A stretch of DNA of 64,000 bases from contig NZ_KQ949112.1 in assembly GCF_001514305.1 (NCBI RefSeq), forward strand, positions 13,449 through 77,448, in the 5' to 3' direction. Source of the stretch: Streptomyces dysideae. Its GTDB lineage: Bacteria; Actinomycetota; Actinomycetes; Streptomycetales; Streptomycetaceae. Below, piece after piece: positions 1-8,325 of this stretch (the stretch's first letter is position 1; each line of letters starts with the position of its first letter). The notes below the pieces were generated by a model, which saw only the letters and a list, made by a program, of their open reading frames with translations, had not been told where the DNA came from and ran no database searches. The translations under genes and the position numbers were made by a program.

Positions 1-383
1 AGCCCCGACTCCTCAGCCCCGGACAACTCCCGAGCAGGCAACCCTCCCACAGACGACTCCCAAACCGGCGGTTCACCTCCGGCCGACTCCCGCGCCGGCA
101 ACCCGGCCACGGACGGCTCCCGCGGCGACTGCTCATCCCCGGACGCCCCCCGCGCCGACTCCCCGCCCCCGGACTCCCCCGACGCCGATCCCCCGCCCTC
201 AGGCCCCCCGTACGCCATCTCCCGCCGCTCCCGCGCGGCCCGCAGCGCCCGTCGTGCCGCGTCGGCGGGTCGGGCTGTCTCCTCCTGGCTGGTCGATGCG
301 ACCGGGGACGGTGCCCGCTCCGGGGAGTTCTCTTCGGTCGCCACCTCGGGCTTCGTGCCCTCTGTGTTCTGCCGCCCCGTCAT
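1..383 (-). CDS. N-terminal part of a hydrophilic protein, probably the SWIM zinc-finger partner of the SNF2 helicase (cut by window edge)
   Basis: The frame opens at ATG 383, overlaps the helicase stop by four bases (ATGA) and stays open to base 1, giving about 127 residues. The visible part is low-complexity: it is rich in Glu, Gly, Ser and Pro and repeats a loose unit ending in GLPARE (around 90-120). No domain can be seen. In Streptomyces a SWIM zinc-finger protein commonly follows an SNF2 helicase in this coupled way, so that identity is inferred from position alone. The zinc finger itself would lie beyond the window. Confidence 0.6.
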   Translation of the reverse strand, partial: MTGRQNTEGTKPEVATEENSPERAPSPVASTSQEETARPADAARRALRAARERREMAYGGPEGGGSASGESGGGESARGASGDEQSPREPSVAGLPARESAGGEPPVWESSVGGLPARELSGAEESG

Positions 384-3223
384 GACTCCCTCCGCAGCGA
401 CACCAGGTCGGACAGCTCACGGTCCGTCAGTTCCGTGAGGGCCGACTCGCCGGAGCCGAGGATCGCGTCGGCCAGGGCTCGCTTGGCCTCCAGCATCTCG
501 GCGATGCGGTCCTCGACCGTGCCCTCGGTGATCAGGCGGTGGACCTGGACGGGCTGGGTCTGGCCGATGCGGTAGGCGCGGTCGGTGGCCTGTTCCTCGA
601 CGGCGGGGTTCCACCAGCGGTCGAAGTGGACGACATGGCCCGCGCGGGTGAGGTTCAGGCCAGTGCCGGCGGCCTTGAGGGACAGGACCAGGACCGGGGT
701 CGCGCCGTCCTGGAAGCGGTCCACCATGTGTTCGCGCTCGGGGACGGGTGTGCCGCCGTGGAGCAGTTCCACGGGGATGGCCCGGGCGGCCAGGTGGGAG
801 GTGATCAGGCGGGCCATCCCCACGTACTGGGTGAAGACGAGCGCCGAGCCGTCCTCCGCGAGCACCGTGTCCAGCAGTTCGTCCAGGAGCGTCAGCTTGC
901 CGGAGCGGGCGGCGAGTCGGTCCGGTGCCGCGGCTCCCTCCTTCAGGTACAGCGCGGGGTGGTCACAGATCTGCTTCAGCGCGCCCAGGAGTTTCAGGAC
1001 CAGGCCCCGGCGGGCGATGCCCTCCGCCGTCTCGATGGCCAGCAGCGACTCCCGCACCACCGCCTCGTACAGCGCGGCCTGTTCGCGGGTGAGCGGCACC
1101 GGGTGGTCCGTCTCCGTCTTGGGCGGCAGCTCCGGGACGATGCCGGGGTCGGACTTCTTGCGGCGCAGCAGGAAGGGGCGGACCAGTCGGGCCAGGCGCT
1201 GCACTGCCTCGTCGTTTCCATCGGCCCCGCCGTTCTCCACCGCGCGCGCGTGCCGGGCGCGGAAGGACTTCAGGGGGCCGAGGAGCCCGGGTGTCGTCCA
1301 GTCGAGCAGCGCCCAGAGTTCGGAGAGGTTGTTCTCGACCGGGGTGCCGGTGAGGGCCACGCGCGCGGGGGTCGGGATCGTGCGCAACGCCTTGGCCGTC
1401 GCCGAGTACGGGTTCTTGACGTGCTGTGCCTCGTCCGCGACGACCATCCCCCAGTCCTGCTGAGCCAGTGTCGGCGCCGCCGACCGCATCGTGCCGTACG
1501 TCGTGAGCACGAAGCCGCCGTCCAGGTCGGTCAGGGTGCGGTCGGGGCCGTGGAAGCGCCGCACGGGGACGCCGGGGGCGAAGCGGGTGATCTCCCGCTG
1601 CCAGTTGCCCAGCAGGGAGGCCGGGCAGACCACCAGCGTCGGCCGGCTGCGCGCCCGCCGCAGGTGCAGCGCGATGACGGTGATCGTCTTGCCGAGCCCC
1701 ATGTCGTCGGCGAGACAGCCGCCGAGGCCGAGGGAGGTCATGAGGTCCAGCCAGGCCAGACCGCGGAGCTGGTAGTCCCGCAGGGTCGCCCGCAGCCCGG
1801 CCGGCGGCTCGGCGGGGGGTACGCCCGCGGTCAGGCGGGCCCGCAGCGTCGCCAGCGCCCCCACCGGCACCGCCTCGACCGTCTCTCCGTCGACCTCCGC
1901 CGTGCCGGTGAGGGCGACGGACAGCGCGTCGACCGGGTCGAGCAGGCCCAGTTCGCGCTTGCGGGCCTTGCGGACCAGGGCCGGGTCGACCAGGACCCAC
2001 TGGTCCCGGAGGCGGACGACAGGGCGGTGAGCCTCGGCCAGCGCGTCCATCTCGGCGTCACTGAGGGGGTCGCCGCCGAGCGCCAACTGCCAGCGGAACT
2101 GGAGCAGTTCCTCGCTCTCGAAGAAGCCGGTGCCGTCGGTCGCCGAACCCGGCGCCGGCCGTACGACCGCGGCCGCGCTCAGGTCCTGCGCCAGGTCCCG
2201 CGGCCAGTGCACGGCGACCCCGGCCGCCGCGAGCCGGGTCGCCGCCACGCCCAGCAGGTCGCCCAACTCCTCGTCCGACAGGGCCAGTACGTCCGGCACG
2301 TCCTGCTCGGCGAGCCGGTCCAGCGGCGCCCACACCCGCGCCGCGCGACGCACCGCGAGGGCCGCGTCCACCCGCGCGCGTGGCCCGAAGGACGCGTCCT
2401 CCTCGCCCGCCCACAGGGCCACCGCGTCGACCACCTGGGTGGGGTCTGCGAGGCTGTGCACCTGGACGATCGCCGCGCCCGCGCTGCGCACCCGGCCGCC
2501 GCCGGCATCGTCGTCGAAGAGGTTGTACGCCGACAGGTCGAGGCGCAGTGAGATCCGCACCCCCGCGTCCATGCCGGCGGCGACCTCGGCCGCCCAGTCG
2601 TGGGCGTCGGGCAGGCGCTGCGGGCGGCGGTCCGCGAAGGGCTTCCCGGAGGTGTACGGCGCGGCCGGGGTGCGGGGCAGGGTGTCCGCGACGGCGTCCA
2701 GGAAGGCGCGCATCAGGGCTTCCGGTTCGGGCAGCCGGAGCGGGCCGGGGCCGGGCAGCGGGACGGCATGGCCCTCGTACGGCAGGGCGGCGGCGACCGC
2801 CCGCAGGTGCGCGATGTCGTCGGGGTCCAGGGGGCCGGCCCGCCAGGCGTCGTGGCCGGTGGCGGTCAGGCCGGGCAGCAAACGGCCGCGCGCGGCGAGC
2901 CGCAGGGCGTGCAGCGCGGCCGCTCCCCAGCAGGCGGTGGCGGGGTGGGCAGCGGGGTCGCGCCGGGCCCGGACGAGGAGCGGGAGGGCCTCGTCGAGCG
3001 GGAGCGAGCGCGCGGGGGTGCTCCTGCGGCGGACGCCGGCGCCATGCCGTCGTACAACAGTGAGCTCCGTGTCCTCGGCGGGGAGTGCTCCGCCGTCCGG
3101 ATCCCAGAAGGCCATCCGTCCGTCGCGCGGGAGGGGCGCGGGCAGGAAGACGGCCGCGAGTCGGACGGGGACGGACTCCCCCGTTCGCTCGGCCACCGCG
3201 GCCCTCGCGACCACGTCGCTCAT
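380..3223 (-). CDS. SNF2-family DEAD/DEAH-box helicase
   Basis: ATP-dependent DNA translocase of the SNF2/Rad54 type, cytosolic. About 947 residues. The N-terminal half is the actinobacterial SNF2 N domain. The motor follows: Walker A DDMGLGKT near residue 507, Walker B DEAQ near 596, ALTGTPVENN motif III, then the helicase C lobe with LVFTQYVG near 794 and the arginine finger region DRAYRIGQT near 884. ATG 3223 is chosen because AGGA lies seven bases before it; an in-frame ATG 36 bases upstream would add 12 residues. It is coupled by ATGA to the partner downstream, which suggests co-translation and one complex, perhaps in DNA repair. The family is certain, the cellular role is not. Confidence 0.93.
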   Translation of the reverse strand: MSDVVARAAVAERTGESVPVRLAAVFLPAPLPRDGRMAFWDPDGGALPAEDTELTVVRRHGAGVRRRSTPARSLPLDEALPLLVRARRDPAAHPATACWGAAALHALRLAARGRLLPGLTATGHDAWRAGPLDPDDIAHLRAVAAALPYEGHAVPLPGPGPLRLPEPEALMRAFLDAVADTLPRTPAAPYTSGKPFADRRPQRLPDAHDWAAEVAAGMDAGVRISLRLDLSAYNLFDDDAGGGRVRSAGAAIVQVHSLADPTQVVDAVALWAGEEDASFGPRARVDAALAVRRAARVWAPLDRLAEQDVPDVLALSDEELGDLLGVAATRLAAAGVAVHWPRDLAQDLSAAAVVRPAPGSATDGTGFFESEELLQFRWQLALGGDPLSDAEMDALAEAHRPVVRLRDQWVLVDPALVRKARKRELGLLDPVDALSVALTGTAEVDGETVEAVPVGALATLRARLTAGVPPAEPPAGLRATLRDYQLRGLAWLDLMTSLGLGGCLADDMGLGKTITVIALHLRRARSRPTLVVCPASLLGNWQREITRFAPGVPVRRFHGPDRTLTDLDGGFVLTTYGTMRSAAPTLAQQDWGMVVADEAQHVKNPYSATAKALRTIPTPARVALTGTPVENNLSELWALLDWTTPGLLGPLKSFRARHARAVENGGADGNDEAVQRLARLVRPFLLRRKKSDPGIVPELPPKTETDHPVPLTREQAALYEAVVRESLLAIETAEGIARRGLVLKLLGALKQICDHPALYLKEGAAAPDRLAARSGKLTLLDELLDTVLAEDGSALVFTQYVGMARLITSHLAARAIPVELLHGGTPVPEREHMVDRFQDGATPVLVLSLKAAGTGLNLTRAGHVVHFDRWWNPAVEEQATDRAYRIGQTQPVQVHRLITEGTVEDRIAEMLEAKRALADAILGSGESALTELTDRELSDLVSLRRES

Positions 3224-3358
3224 ACGTCCTGCCACCTCCCGCCCCACAAGTCGGATCAACCGTCTCCGACTCTACGGGCGGGGTCTGACAATCGGCCCCG
3301 GCGACGGCCACGGGCCCGCCGTTCCAAGGAATCCCTGGGCGTCACGCAGCCCGCCGTG

Positions 3359-3940
3359 TCAGGGAACCGTGCGGGAGACGACGTACACGAACGGGTTCGC
3401 CGGGTCGGACAGGTTCACGACGACGTCATGCGTGGGCGCCGGGTTCTCCTGCCCGTGGACGAGGCCGTACCAGGGGCCGGGGCCCGAGAGGTCCCAGCCG
3501 GTGACCTTCTGGTCGCGGGCGCTGATGGTGATGTCGCCCTCCTCCAGCGCGTCGCGGCCGACGCCCATGGACTTCAGGAAGACGTCCAGGTTGGCGTCGG
3601 GGGTCTGGAACTGGACGTAGAGGCGGCTGGTCCGCCAGTTGTTCGTCTCGTAGTAGGCGACCTTGCCCGACGGGACGGGGATCGGCACCTGGTAGATGCG
3701 GCGCTGGACCCGCGACGGCCAGCCCGCGGTGAGGCCGGTCGCCGAGTACTTGGCCTCCTTGTCCTTGCCGCTGTCGCGGCTCTGGTTGGCGGAGATCACC
3801 AGGTACCCGGCCGGGACACCGATGAGCAGCACGATGATGATCAGGGTGAGCGCCCGGCGGCGGTTGCGGTGGCGGCGGTCCTCGGCGGGCTGGGCCGGTT
3901 CGTCCGGGGCGTCCCCCTGGCGGGGTACGGAACGGGTCAC
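3359..3940 (-). CDS. Single-pass membrane protein of unknown function, coupled to the ROK kinase gene
   Basis: 193 residues. An Arg-rich cytosolic start (1-29) is followed by one membrane segment at about 30-50 (LTLIIIVLLIGVPAGYLVIS) and an extracytoplasmic domain of about 140 residues with no recognised motif. The GTG start overlaps the kinase stop as GTGA, so it is translated with the kinase. An in-frame extension upstream runs antisense-like through the kinase gene and is not credible. The function is unknown. Its place after a sugar kinase whose transporter has been lost hints at an accessory envelope protein, but nothing in the sequence proves this. Confidence 0.75.
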   Translation of the reverse strand: MTRSVPRQGDAPDEPAQPAEDRRHRNRRRALTLIIIVLLIGVPAGYLVISANQSRDSGKDKEAKYSATGLTAGWPSRVQRRIYQVPIPVPSGKVAYYETNNWRTSRLYVQFQTPDANLDVFLKSMGVGRDALEEGDITISARDQKVTGWDLSGPGPWYGLVHGQENPAPTHDVVVNLSDPANPFVYVVSRTVP

Positions 3941-5088
3941 GCCTGCCCCTGCGTCGTCCGGCGGGCCTCCGCGTACCGGGCGTAGCGCTCGTAGCGCTCG
4001 ACCCGTCGCCGGTTGGCGCGGCGGAAGCGGCGGGCGACCAGCCGGGCGAGGTCGGCGGCGCCGACCATGCCGGCCTCGGGGCCCAGCTGGGCGCGGGCGA
4101 TCCGGGCCTCGGGGCGGTAGCCGCGGCCGGTGAGCTGGCGCTTGAAGGCGTCGCGCGCAGGGCCGATCAGCAGGTCGTCGGCGGCCGAGACACCGCCGCC
4201 GATGACGAAGCAGGACGGGTCGAGGGCGGCCGCCAGATTGGCGATGCCGACGCCGAGCCACTGGCCGATGTCCTGGAGCAGCTCGATGCACATCGCGTCG
4301 CCCTCGCGGGCGAGCTCGGTGATCATCGGGCCGGTGATGTCGTCGATCTGGCCCTTGACGTGCTCGATGATCCCGTACGCCACCGGCGAGTCGGCCGCGG
4401 CCAGTTCCTTGGCCTCCCGCACCAGCGCGTTGCCGGAGCTGTACTGCTCCCAGCAGCCGCGGTTGCCGCACGGGCAGCGGTGGCCGCCGGGCACGACCTG
4501 CATATGGCCGAACTCGCCCGCGACACCGAACTTGCCGCGCTTGACCTGCCCGTCCTCCAGGATCGCGCCGCCGATGCCGGTGCCCAGCGTGATCATGACG
4601 AGGTGGTCCTCGCCGCGGCCGGCACCGAAGCGCCACTCGGCCCAGGCGGCGGCGTTGGCGTCGTTGTCGACCAGCACGGGGACGGCGAGCCGGGCGGAGA
4701 TCCGGTCCCGGAGGGGCTCGTTGCGCCACGACAGGTGGGGCGCGAACAGGACGCGGTTGCGGTCGGCGTCGACCCAGCCGGCCGCGCCGATGCCCACGGC
4801 GTGCACGTCGTGCCGGTCGGACAGGTCCAGGACCAGCTCGACGATGGTGTCCTCGACGACCTTCGGGCTCTTGGACTTGTCCGGGGTCTCCGTGCGGAGC
4901 TTCTCCAGGATGTTGCCGTCGGCGTCGACGACGCCCGCCATCACCTTGGTGCCGCCGATGTCGATGCCGACGGTCGGCACGCGGGGGGCGGTCAGGTGTG
5001 AGCGGCGCTCCCGGGTGCCGACGGTGCGGAGCGCTGGCGCGCGGCGGGAGCCGATGGGGGCGGCGGTGAAGTCGCGGTAGGTGCTCAT
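3937..5088 (-). CDS. ROK-family sugar kinase (glucokinase-like)
   Basis: Phosphorylates a hexose with ATP in the cytosol. 383 residues, longer than a usual ROK kinase (about 320) because of a basic 40-residue N-terminal extension. Visible signatures are the phosphate loop GIDIGGTK at about 42-49, DNDANAAAWAEW, the LGTGIGGAI loop and the ROK zinc motif HRCPCGNRGCWEQ near 203-215. The start ATG 5088 is the first codon that gives protein-like sequence; longer in-frame starts add proline-rich junk. The true substrate is open. Upstream sit a GntR regulator and the remnant of a sugar ABC ATPase, so the kinase probably acted on sugars imported by that lost system. Confidence 0.9.
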   Translation of the reverse strand: MSTYRDFTAAPIGSRRAPALRTVGTRERRSHLTAPRVPTVGIDIGGTKVMAGVVDADGNILEKLRTETPDKSKSPKVVEDTIVELVLDLSDRHDVHAVGIGAAGWVDADRNRVLFAPHLSWRNEPLRDRISARLAVPVLVDNDANAAAWAEWRFGAGRGEDHLVMITLGTGIGGAILEDGQVKRGKFGVAGEFGHMQVVPGGHRCPCGNRGCWEQYSSGNALVREAKELAAADSPVAYGIIEHVKGQIDDITGPMITELAREGDAMCIELLQDIGQWLGVGIANLAAALDPSCFVIGGGVSAADDLLIGPARDAFKRQLTGRGYRPEARIARAQLGPEAGMVGAADLARLVARRFRRANRRRVERYERYARYAEARRTTQGQA

Positions 5089-5230
5089 CGGGGCCGATTC
5101 TGCCTCACCGTGGGGATGGGCGCTGTGCGGGGTTACAGAGGAGTGGTGCTGTTGTTTGCCGGGTGCGGGTGCGTGTGGTTGCTCGCGCCCACGCGGCGGA
5201 GCCGCACATCGACACAGCTCCGCGCCCCTG

Positions 5231-5413
5231 ACCAGCCTGCAGTTCATGGCGTAGATCGTCCAGGTCCGTTCCGCCCGCCGGCTGGCGCGTCAGCTCGTCC
5301 GGAGTGATCTCGTCACGCCCGAAACCACCGACCATCGTGCCTCTCCTCAGCAGTACGAAGCGGTGGGAGACCGTGGCGATGCCGCGGTCCAGGGCCTCGC
5401 GTGGGGAGGACAC
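5231..5413 (-). pseudogene. C-terminal remnant of a sugar ABC transporter ATP-binding protein
   Basis: About 60 codons that end with the typical tail of RbsA/MglA-type sugar ATPases: a stretch like SHRFVLLRRGTMVGGFGRDE, then a segment resembling the EVTPEQL tail, then LDDLRHELQA. Walker motifs and the signature are missing, so the protein cannot be active. The remnant lies where a sugar transport operon would sit between the kinase and the GntR gene on the same strand. A 28-bp palindrome stands three bases before its first codon, so a deletion apparently joined the operon's control region to the end of its last gene. Identification rests on tail similarity only. Confidence 0.5.
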
Positions 5414-5415
5414 CG

Positions 5416-5443
5416 TCGTCGCATTGTCCAGACATTGCGACGA
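5416..5443. promoter_or_regulatory. 28-bp palindrome, probable GntR operator
   Basis: Outer arms TCGTCGCA (5416-5423) and TGCGACGA (5436-5443) are perfect inverted copies; the core is TTGTCCAGACAT (5424-5435). Twelve of 14 base pairs match. The core TTGTC-NN-GACAT recurs at 6305-6316, on the other side of the GntR gene, which makes that regulator the likely ligand. Confidence 0.6.
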
Positions 5444-5490
5444 ATCCGGCGGGTCCGTCGGGGGCCGTCAGAGTCGTACGCCGGGCGCCG

Positions 5491-6240
5491 TCACGGCCGT
5501 ACGAGCAGCTGGAACTCGAAGGAGTAGCGGGACGGCCGGTAGGTGTGGGTGCCGAACTCGACGGCGCGGCCCGTGTCGTCGAAGGTGACGCGCTGCATGG
5601 TGAGCAGCGGGGCTCCCTCCTCCTCGGCGAGGCGCTCGGCCTCGTCGGCGGTGGCGCCGCGCGCGCCGATGGTCTGGCGGGCGCTGTGCAGGGTGATCCC
5701 GCCGGCGCGCATCAGCCGGTACAGGCCGGTGGCCTCCAGCTGTGCGGTGTCCAGGTCGATCAGACCGGGCGGCAGGAAGTTGCACAGGTACGCCATCGGC
5801 TCGCCGTGCGCGAGGCGCAGCCGCTCGATGCGGTGGACGTCGCTGTCCTCGGCCACGTTGAGGGCGGCCGCGACCTCGGCGGAGGCCGGGACGACGGTGT
5901 TGACGAGCACCTTGGTCGCCGGGCGCTGGCCGGCCGACTCCAGGTCGTCGTAGAGGCTGCTGAGCTCCAGGGGGCGCTTGACCTGGCTGTGCACGACCTG
6001 CGTACCGACGCCGCGCCGGCGCACCAGCAGGCCCTTGTCGACGAGCGACTGGATGGCCTGGCGGACGGTGGGGCGGGACAGGCCGAGGCGGGCGGCGAGC
6101 TCGATCTCGTTGCCCAGCAGGCTGCCCGGGGTGAGCGCTCCGTGCTCGATCGCGGCCTCGAGCTGCTGCGACAGCTGGAAGTACAGGGGCACCGGACTGC
6201 TCCGGTCCACGCTGAGCTCGAGTTCCACAGTCGGGTCCAC
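5491..6240 (-). CDS. GntR/HutC-family transcriptional regulator
   Basis: About 249 residues from GTG 6240; GTG 6228 has the better spaced AGGAG and is an equally good start, and GTG 6255 is also in frame. The winged helix lies at about 20-75, with the recognition region LGLSRPTVRQAIQSLVDKG, and is followed by a UTRA effector domain (about 85-245) of the type that binds sugar phosphates or similar small molecules. It stands divergent to the Gfo/Idh gene and upstream of the lost sugar ABC operon, with TTGTC-NN-GACAT palindromes on both sides. It probably represses both directions and itself. Its effector is unknown, possibly the product of the ROK kinase. Confidence 0.9.
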   Translation of the reverse strand: MDPTVELELSVDRSSPVPLYFQLSQQLEAAIEHGALTPGSLLGNEIELAARLGLSRPTVRQAIQSLVDKGLLVRRRGVGTQVVHSQVKRPLELSSLYDDLESAGQRPATKVLVNTVVPASAEVAAALNVAEDSDVHRIERLRLAHGEPMAYLCNFLPPGLIDLDTAQLEATGLYRLMRAGGITLHSARQTIGARGATADEAERLAEEEGAPLLTMQRVTFDDTGRAVEFGTHTYRPSRYSFEFQLLVRP

Positions 6241-6304
6241 TCCTGGTTTCGGCACGGGCCGAGCGTAGCTCCGTGAGGTGTTGACGGGAAGTTGTGTAGT
6301 TCGG

Positions 6305-6352
6305 TTGTCAGGACATATGCATTGACAGGGTACGCACTGAACCCCCACTTTG
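6305..6352 (+). promoter_or_regulatory. GntR-type operator and promoter of the Gfo/Idh gene
   Basis: TTGTCAGGACAT (6305-6316) is a TGTC-NN-GACA palindrome matching the core at 5424-5435. A -35 TTGACA follows at 6322-6327, and a weak -10 (around CACTTT, 6346-6351) lies 18 bases on. This would place the start of transcription at or beside ATG 6358, that is a leaderless message, in keeping with the absence of a ribosome binding site. Confidence 0.5.
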
Positions 6353-6357
6353 TTTTT

Positions 6358-7380
6358 ATGCGCATCGGGGTCATCGGTACGGGCCGTATCGGCACCATTC
6401 ATGCGAGGACGCTGAGCCGTCATCGCGACGTCGGCTCCCTGATCCTCACGGACGTAGACCCGGCACGGGCCCAGGAACTGGCACACCGGCTGGGTGAGAC
6501 GGCGGCGCCGGGAGTGGACGAGATCTTCAAGTGGGGCGTGGACGCCGTGGTGATCACCACGGCTACGGCGGCCCACGCCGAACTGATCGGTCGGGCAGCA
6601 CGGTCGGGGCTGCCGGTGTTCTGTGAGAAGCCCATCGCGCTCGACCTGCCCGGCACGCTGCATGCGATCACCGAGGTGGAGACGGCCGGGACGATTCTGC
6701 AGATGGGGTTCCAGCGGCGCTTCGACGCGGGCTACGCGGGGGCGCGAGAGGCGGTGCGGTCCGGGCGGCTCGGGCGGTTGCACACCGTACGGGCGCTGAC
6801 CAGCGACCAGGCGCCGCCGCCGGCCGCGTGGCTGCCGGTGTCCGGCGGACTGTACCGGGACACGCTGATCCATGATTTCGACGTGCTGCGGTGGGTGACC
6901 GGGCACGAGGTCGTCGACGTGTACGCGGCCGGGTCCGACGCCGGGCCCTCGATGTTCCGCGAGGCCGGCGACGTCGATACGGCGGCCGTGGTGCTCACAC
7001 TCGACGACGGCACCCTGGCGACGGCTACGGCGACGCGGCTGAACGGTGCGGGGTACGACGTGCGGATGGAGCTCGCCGGGGAGCGGGACCAGATCGTGGT
7101 CGGGTTGGACGACCGTACGCCGATCGCGTCCACGGAGCCGACGGGGCCGCCGGCGGCGGGCAAGCCGTGGGCCGGGTTCCTGGAACGGTTCGGGCCCGCC
7201 TACGAGGCTGAGCTGAACGCGTTTGTCGAGGTGCTGCACGGGGAGCGGGCCAATCCTTGCGATGGGCGTGAGGCTCTGCAGGCGTTGCGGATCGCGGAGG
7301 CCTGTGAGGTGTCCTGGCGGGAGCGAAGACCTGTGCGGCTTGGGGAGATCGCCGGAGGTGGCGCGACGTCGGCCATGTGA
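6358..7380 (+). CDS. Gfo/Idh/MocA-family NAD(P)-dependent dehydrogenase (inositol 2-dehydrogenase-like)
   Basis: 340 residues, cytosolic oxidoreductase acting on a sugar or cyclitol hydroxyl. The Rossmann fold begins at once with GVIGTGRIG (4-12). The family motif CEKP is at about 90-93, and the catalytic region around HDFDVLRW follows in the second domain. ATG 6358 is chosen since the NAD loop must start a few residues in; it has no Shine-Dalgarno, and the promoter spacing suggests a leaderless transcript. The gene is divergent from the GntR regulator and so probably controlled by it. The substrate cannot be read from the sequence; myo-inositol or a related sugar is the closest family guess. 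Confidence 0.88.
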   Translation: MRIGVIGTGRIGTIHARTLSRHRDVGSLILTDVDPARAQELAHRLGETAAPGVDEIFKWGVDAVVITTATAAHAELIGRAARSGLPVFCEKPIALDLPGTLHAITEVETAGTILQMGFQRRFDAGYAGAREAVRSGRLGRLHTVRALTSDQAPPPAAWLPVSGGLYRDTLIHDFDVLRWVTGHEVVDVYAAGSDAGPSMFREAGDVDTAAVVLTLDDGTLATATATRLNGAGYDVRMELAGERDQIVVGLDDRTPIASTEPTGPPAAGKPWAGFLERFGPAYEAELNAFVEVLHGERANPCDGREALQALRIAEACEVSWRERRPVRLGEIAGGGATSAM

Positions 7381-7393
7381 GAAGGCCTGTTTC

Positions 7394-7410
7394 CCCCCGG
7401 CCGCCGGGGG
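7394..7410 (+). terminator. GC-rich hairpin after the Gfo/Idh gene
   Basis: CCCCCGG (7394-7400) pairs with CCGGGGG (7404-7410) over a three-base loop, 14 bases after the stop codon, followed by TT. There is no long T run, as is usual for Streptomyces. Confidence 0.5.
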
Positions 7411-7431
7411 TTCCGCCCCTGGACACGCTGC

Positions 7432-7577
7432 TAGTGCCCCAGCAGGCAACGTTCGCCCGTTAAGGAGCGGCGTCCGGTGCGTGCTCTCGGCGTGCCGTGC
7501 GAGGGCTTTCGTCCGGCGCGCCGAGAGCACGCACCGGACACCGCGGGCACCGCACAGGACTTTCGAAACACCCCCTA
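7432..7577. repeat. Repeat element with a perfect 21-bp inverted repeat
   Basis: The element opens with TAGTGCCCCAGCAGGCAAC (7432-7450). Arms at 7472-7492 and 7519-7539 are perfect 21-bp inverted copies, starting GTCCGGTGCG and ending CGCACCGGAC, around a 26-base loop. A shortened copy of the opening (CTAGTGCCC) returns at 7576 and supplies the stop codon of the response regulator. A sister of the opening is found at 49939-49957. It looks like a dispersed non-coding palindromic element of the MITE kind; it could also fold as a strong terminator between the convergent genes. Confidence 0.6.
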
Positions 7578-8264
7578 GTGCCCGTCCTCCTCCGCTCGCC
7601 TCTCTCCCTCCAGCAGTCCCGCGTCGTACGCCAACAGGGCGATCTGTACCCGGTTGTTGAGGTCGAGCTTGGCCAGGATGCGGGAGACGTGGGTCTTGAC
7701 GGTGGCGACGCTCATGAAGAGCTGCGCGGCGATCTCGGCGTTGGACAGGCCCCGGCCGACCGCGACGGCGACCTCGCGTTCGCGGTCGTTGAGGGCGGCG
7801 ATCCGGTCACGCGCGCGTGCGTGCCCGGTGTCGGCGGCGGTTCCTGCCGCGTGTTCCATGAGCTGCCGGGTCACGGTGGGCGACAGGACCGGGTCGCCGG
7901 CCGCGACCCGGCGTACGGCGTCGACGATCTCGGCGGGCGGGGTGTCCTTGAGGACGAACCCGGCGGCGCCCGCGCGCAGGGCGCGCAGCACCTGTTCGTC
8001 GGCGTGGAAGGTGGTCAGGACCACGACCTGGGGGGCGTCCTCGCGGCCGCGCAGCCGCTCGGTGGCCGTGAGGCCGTCCACCGACGGCATCCGGATGTCC
8101 ATGAGGACGACGTCCGGGCGGGTCCGCTCGACGAGCGCCTCGACCTCGGCTCCGTCGGCGGCCTCGCCGACGATCTCGATGTCGCCCGCCCCGCCCATCA
8201 TCAAGGACAGGCCGGCTCTGACCAGCGGGTCGTCGTCGACGAGGAGCAGTCTGATCGCAGTCAT
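7575..8264 (-). CDS. NarL/FixJ-type response regulator
   Basis: 229 residues. The receiver domain has the acidic cluster VDDDP at 9-13, the phospho-acceptor Asp near 55 in LMDIRMP, and the conserved Lys in FVLKDTPP near 104. A LuxR-type helix-turn-helix lies at about 160-205 (LSNAEIAAQL, VATVKTHVSRIL). It is the natural partner of the histidine kinase at 10153-11403, but the two are separated by the RES toxin unit rather than adjacent. The stop codon lies in a copy of the repeat end sequence. Target genes are unknown. Confidence 0.93.
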   Translation of the reverse strand: MTAIRLLLVDDDPLVRAGLSLMMGGAGDIEIVGEAADGAEVEALVERTRPDVVLMDIRMPSVDGLTATERLRGREDAPQVVVLTTFHADEQVLRALRAGAAGFVLKDTPPAEIVDAVRRVAAGDPVLSPTVTRQLMEHAAGTAADTGHARARDRIAALNDREREVAVAVGRGLSNAEIAAQLFMSVATVKTHVSRILAKLDLNNRVQIALLAYDAGLLEGERRAEEDGH

Positions 8265-8325
8265 GGGCCTTACGTAATCACGGTTGCGGGAGGTGAGTTG
8301 CGCAGGCGCCGAAGCCGGCCGGCGC

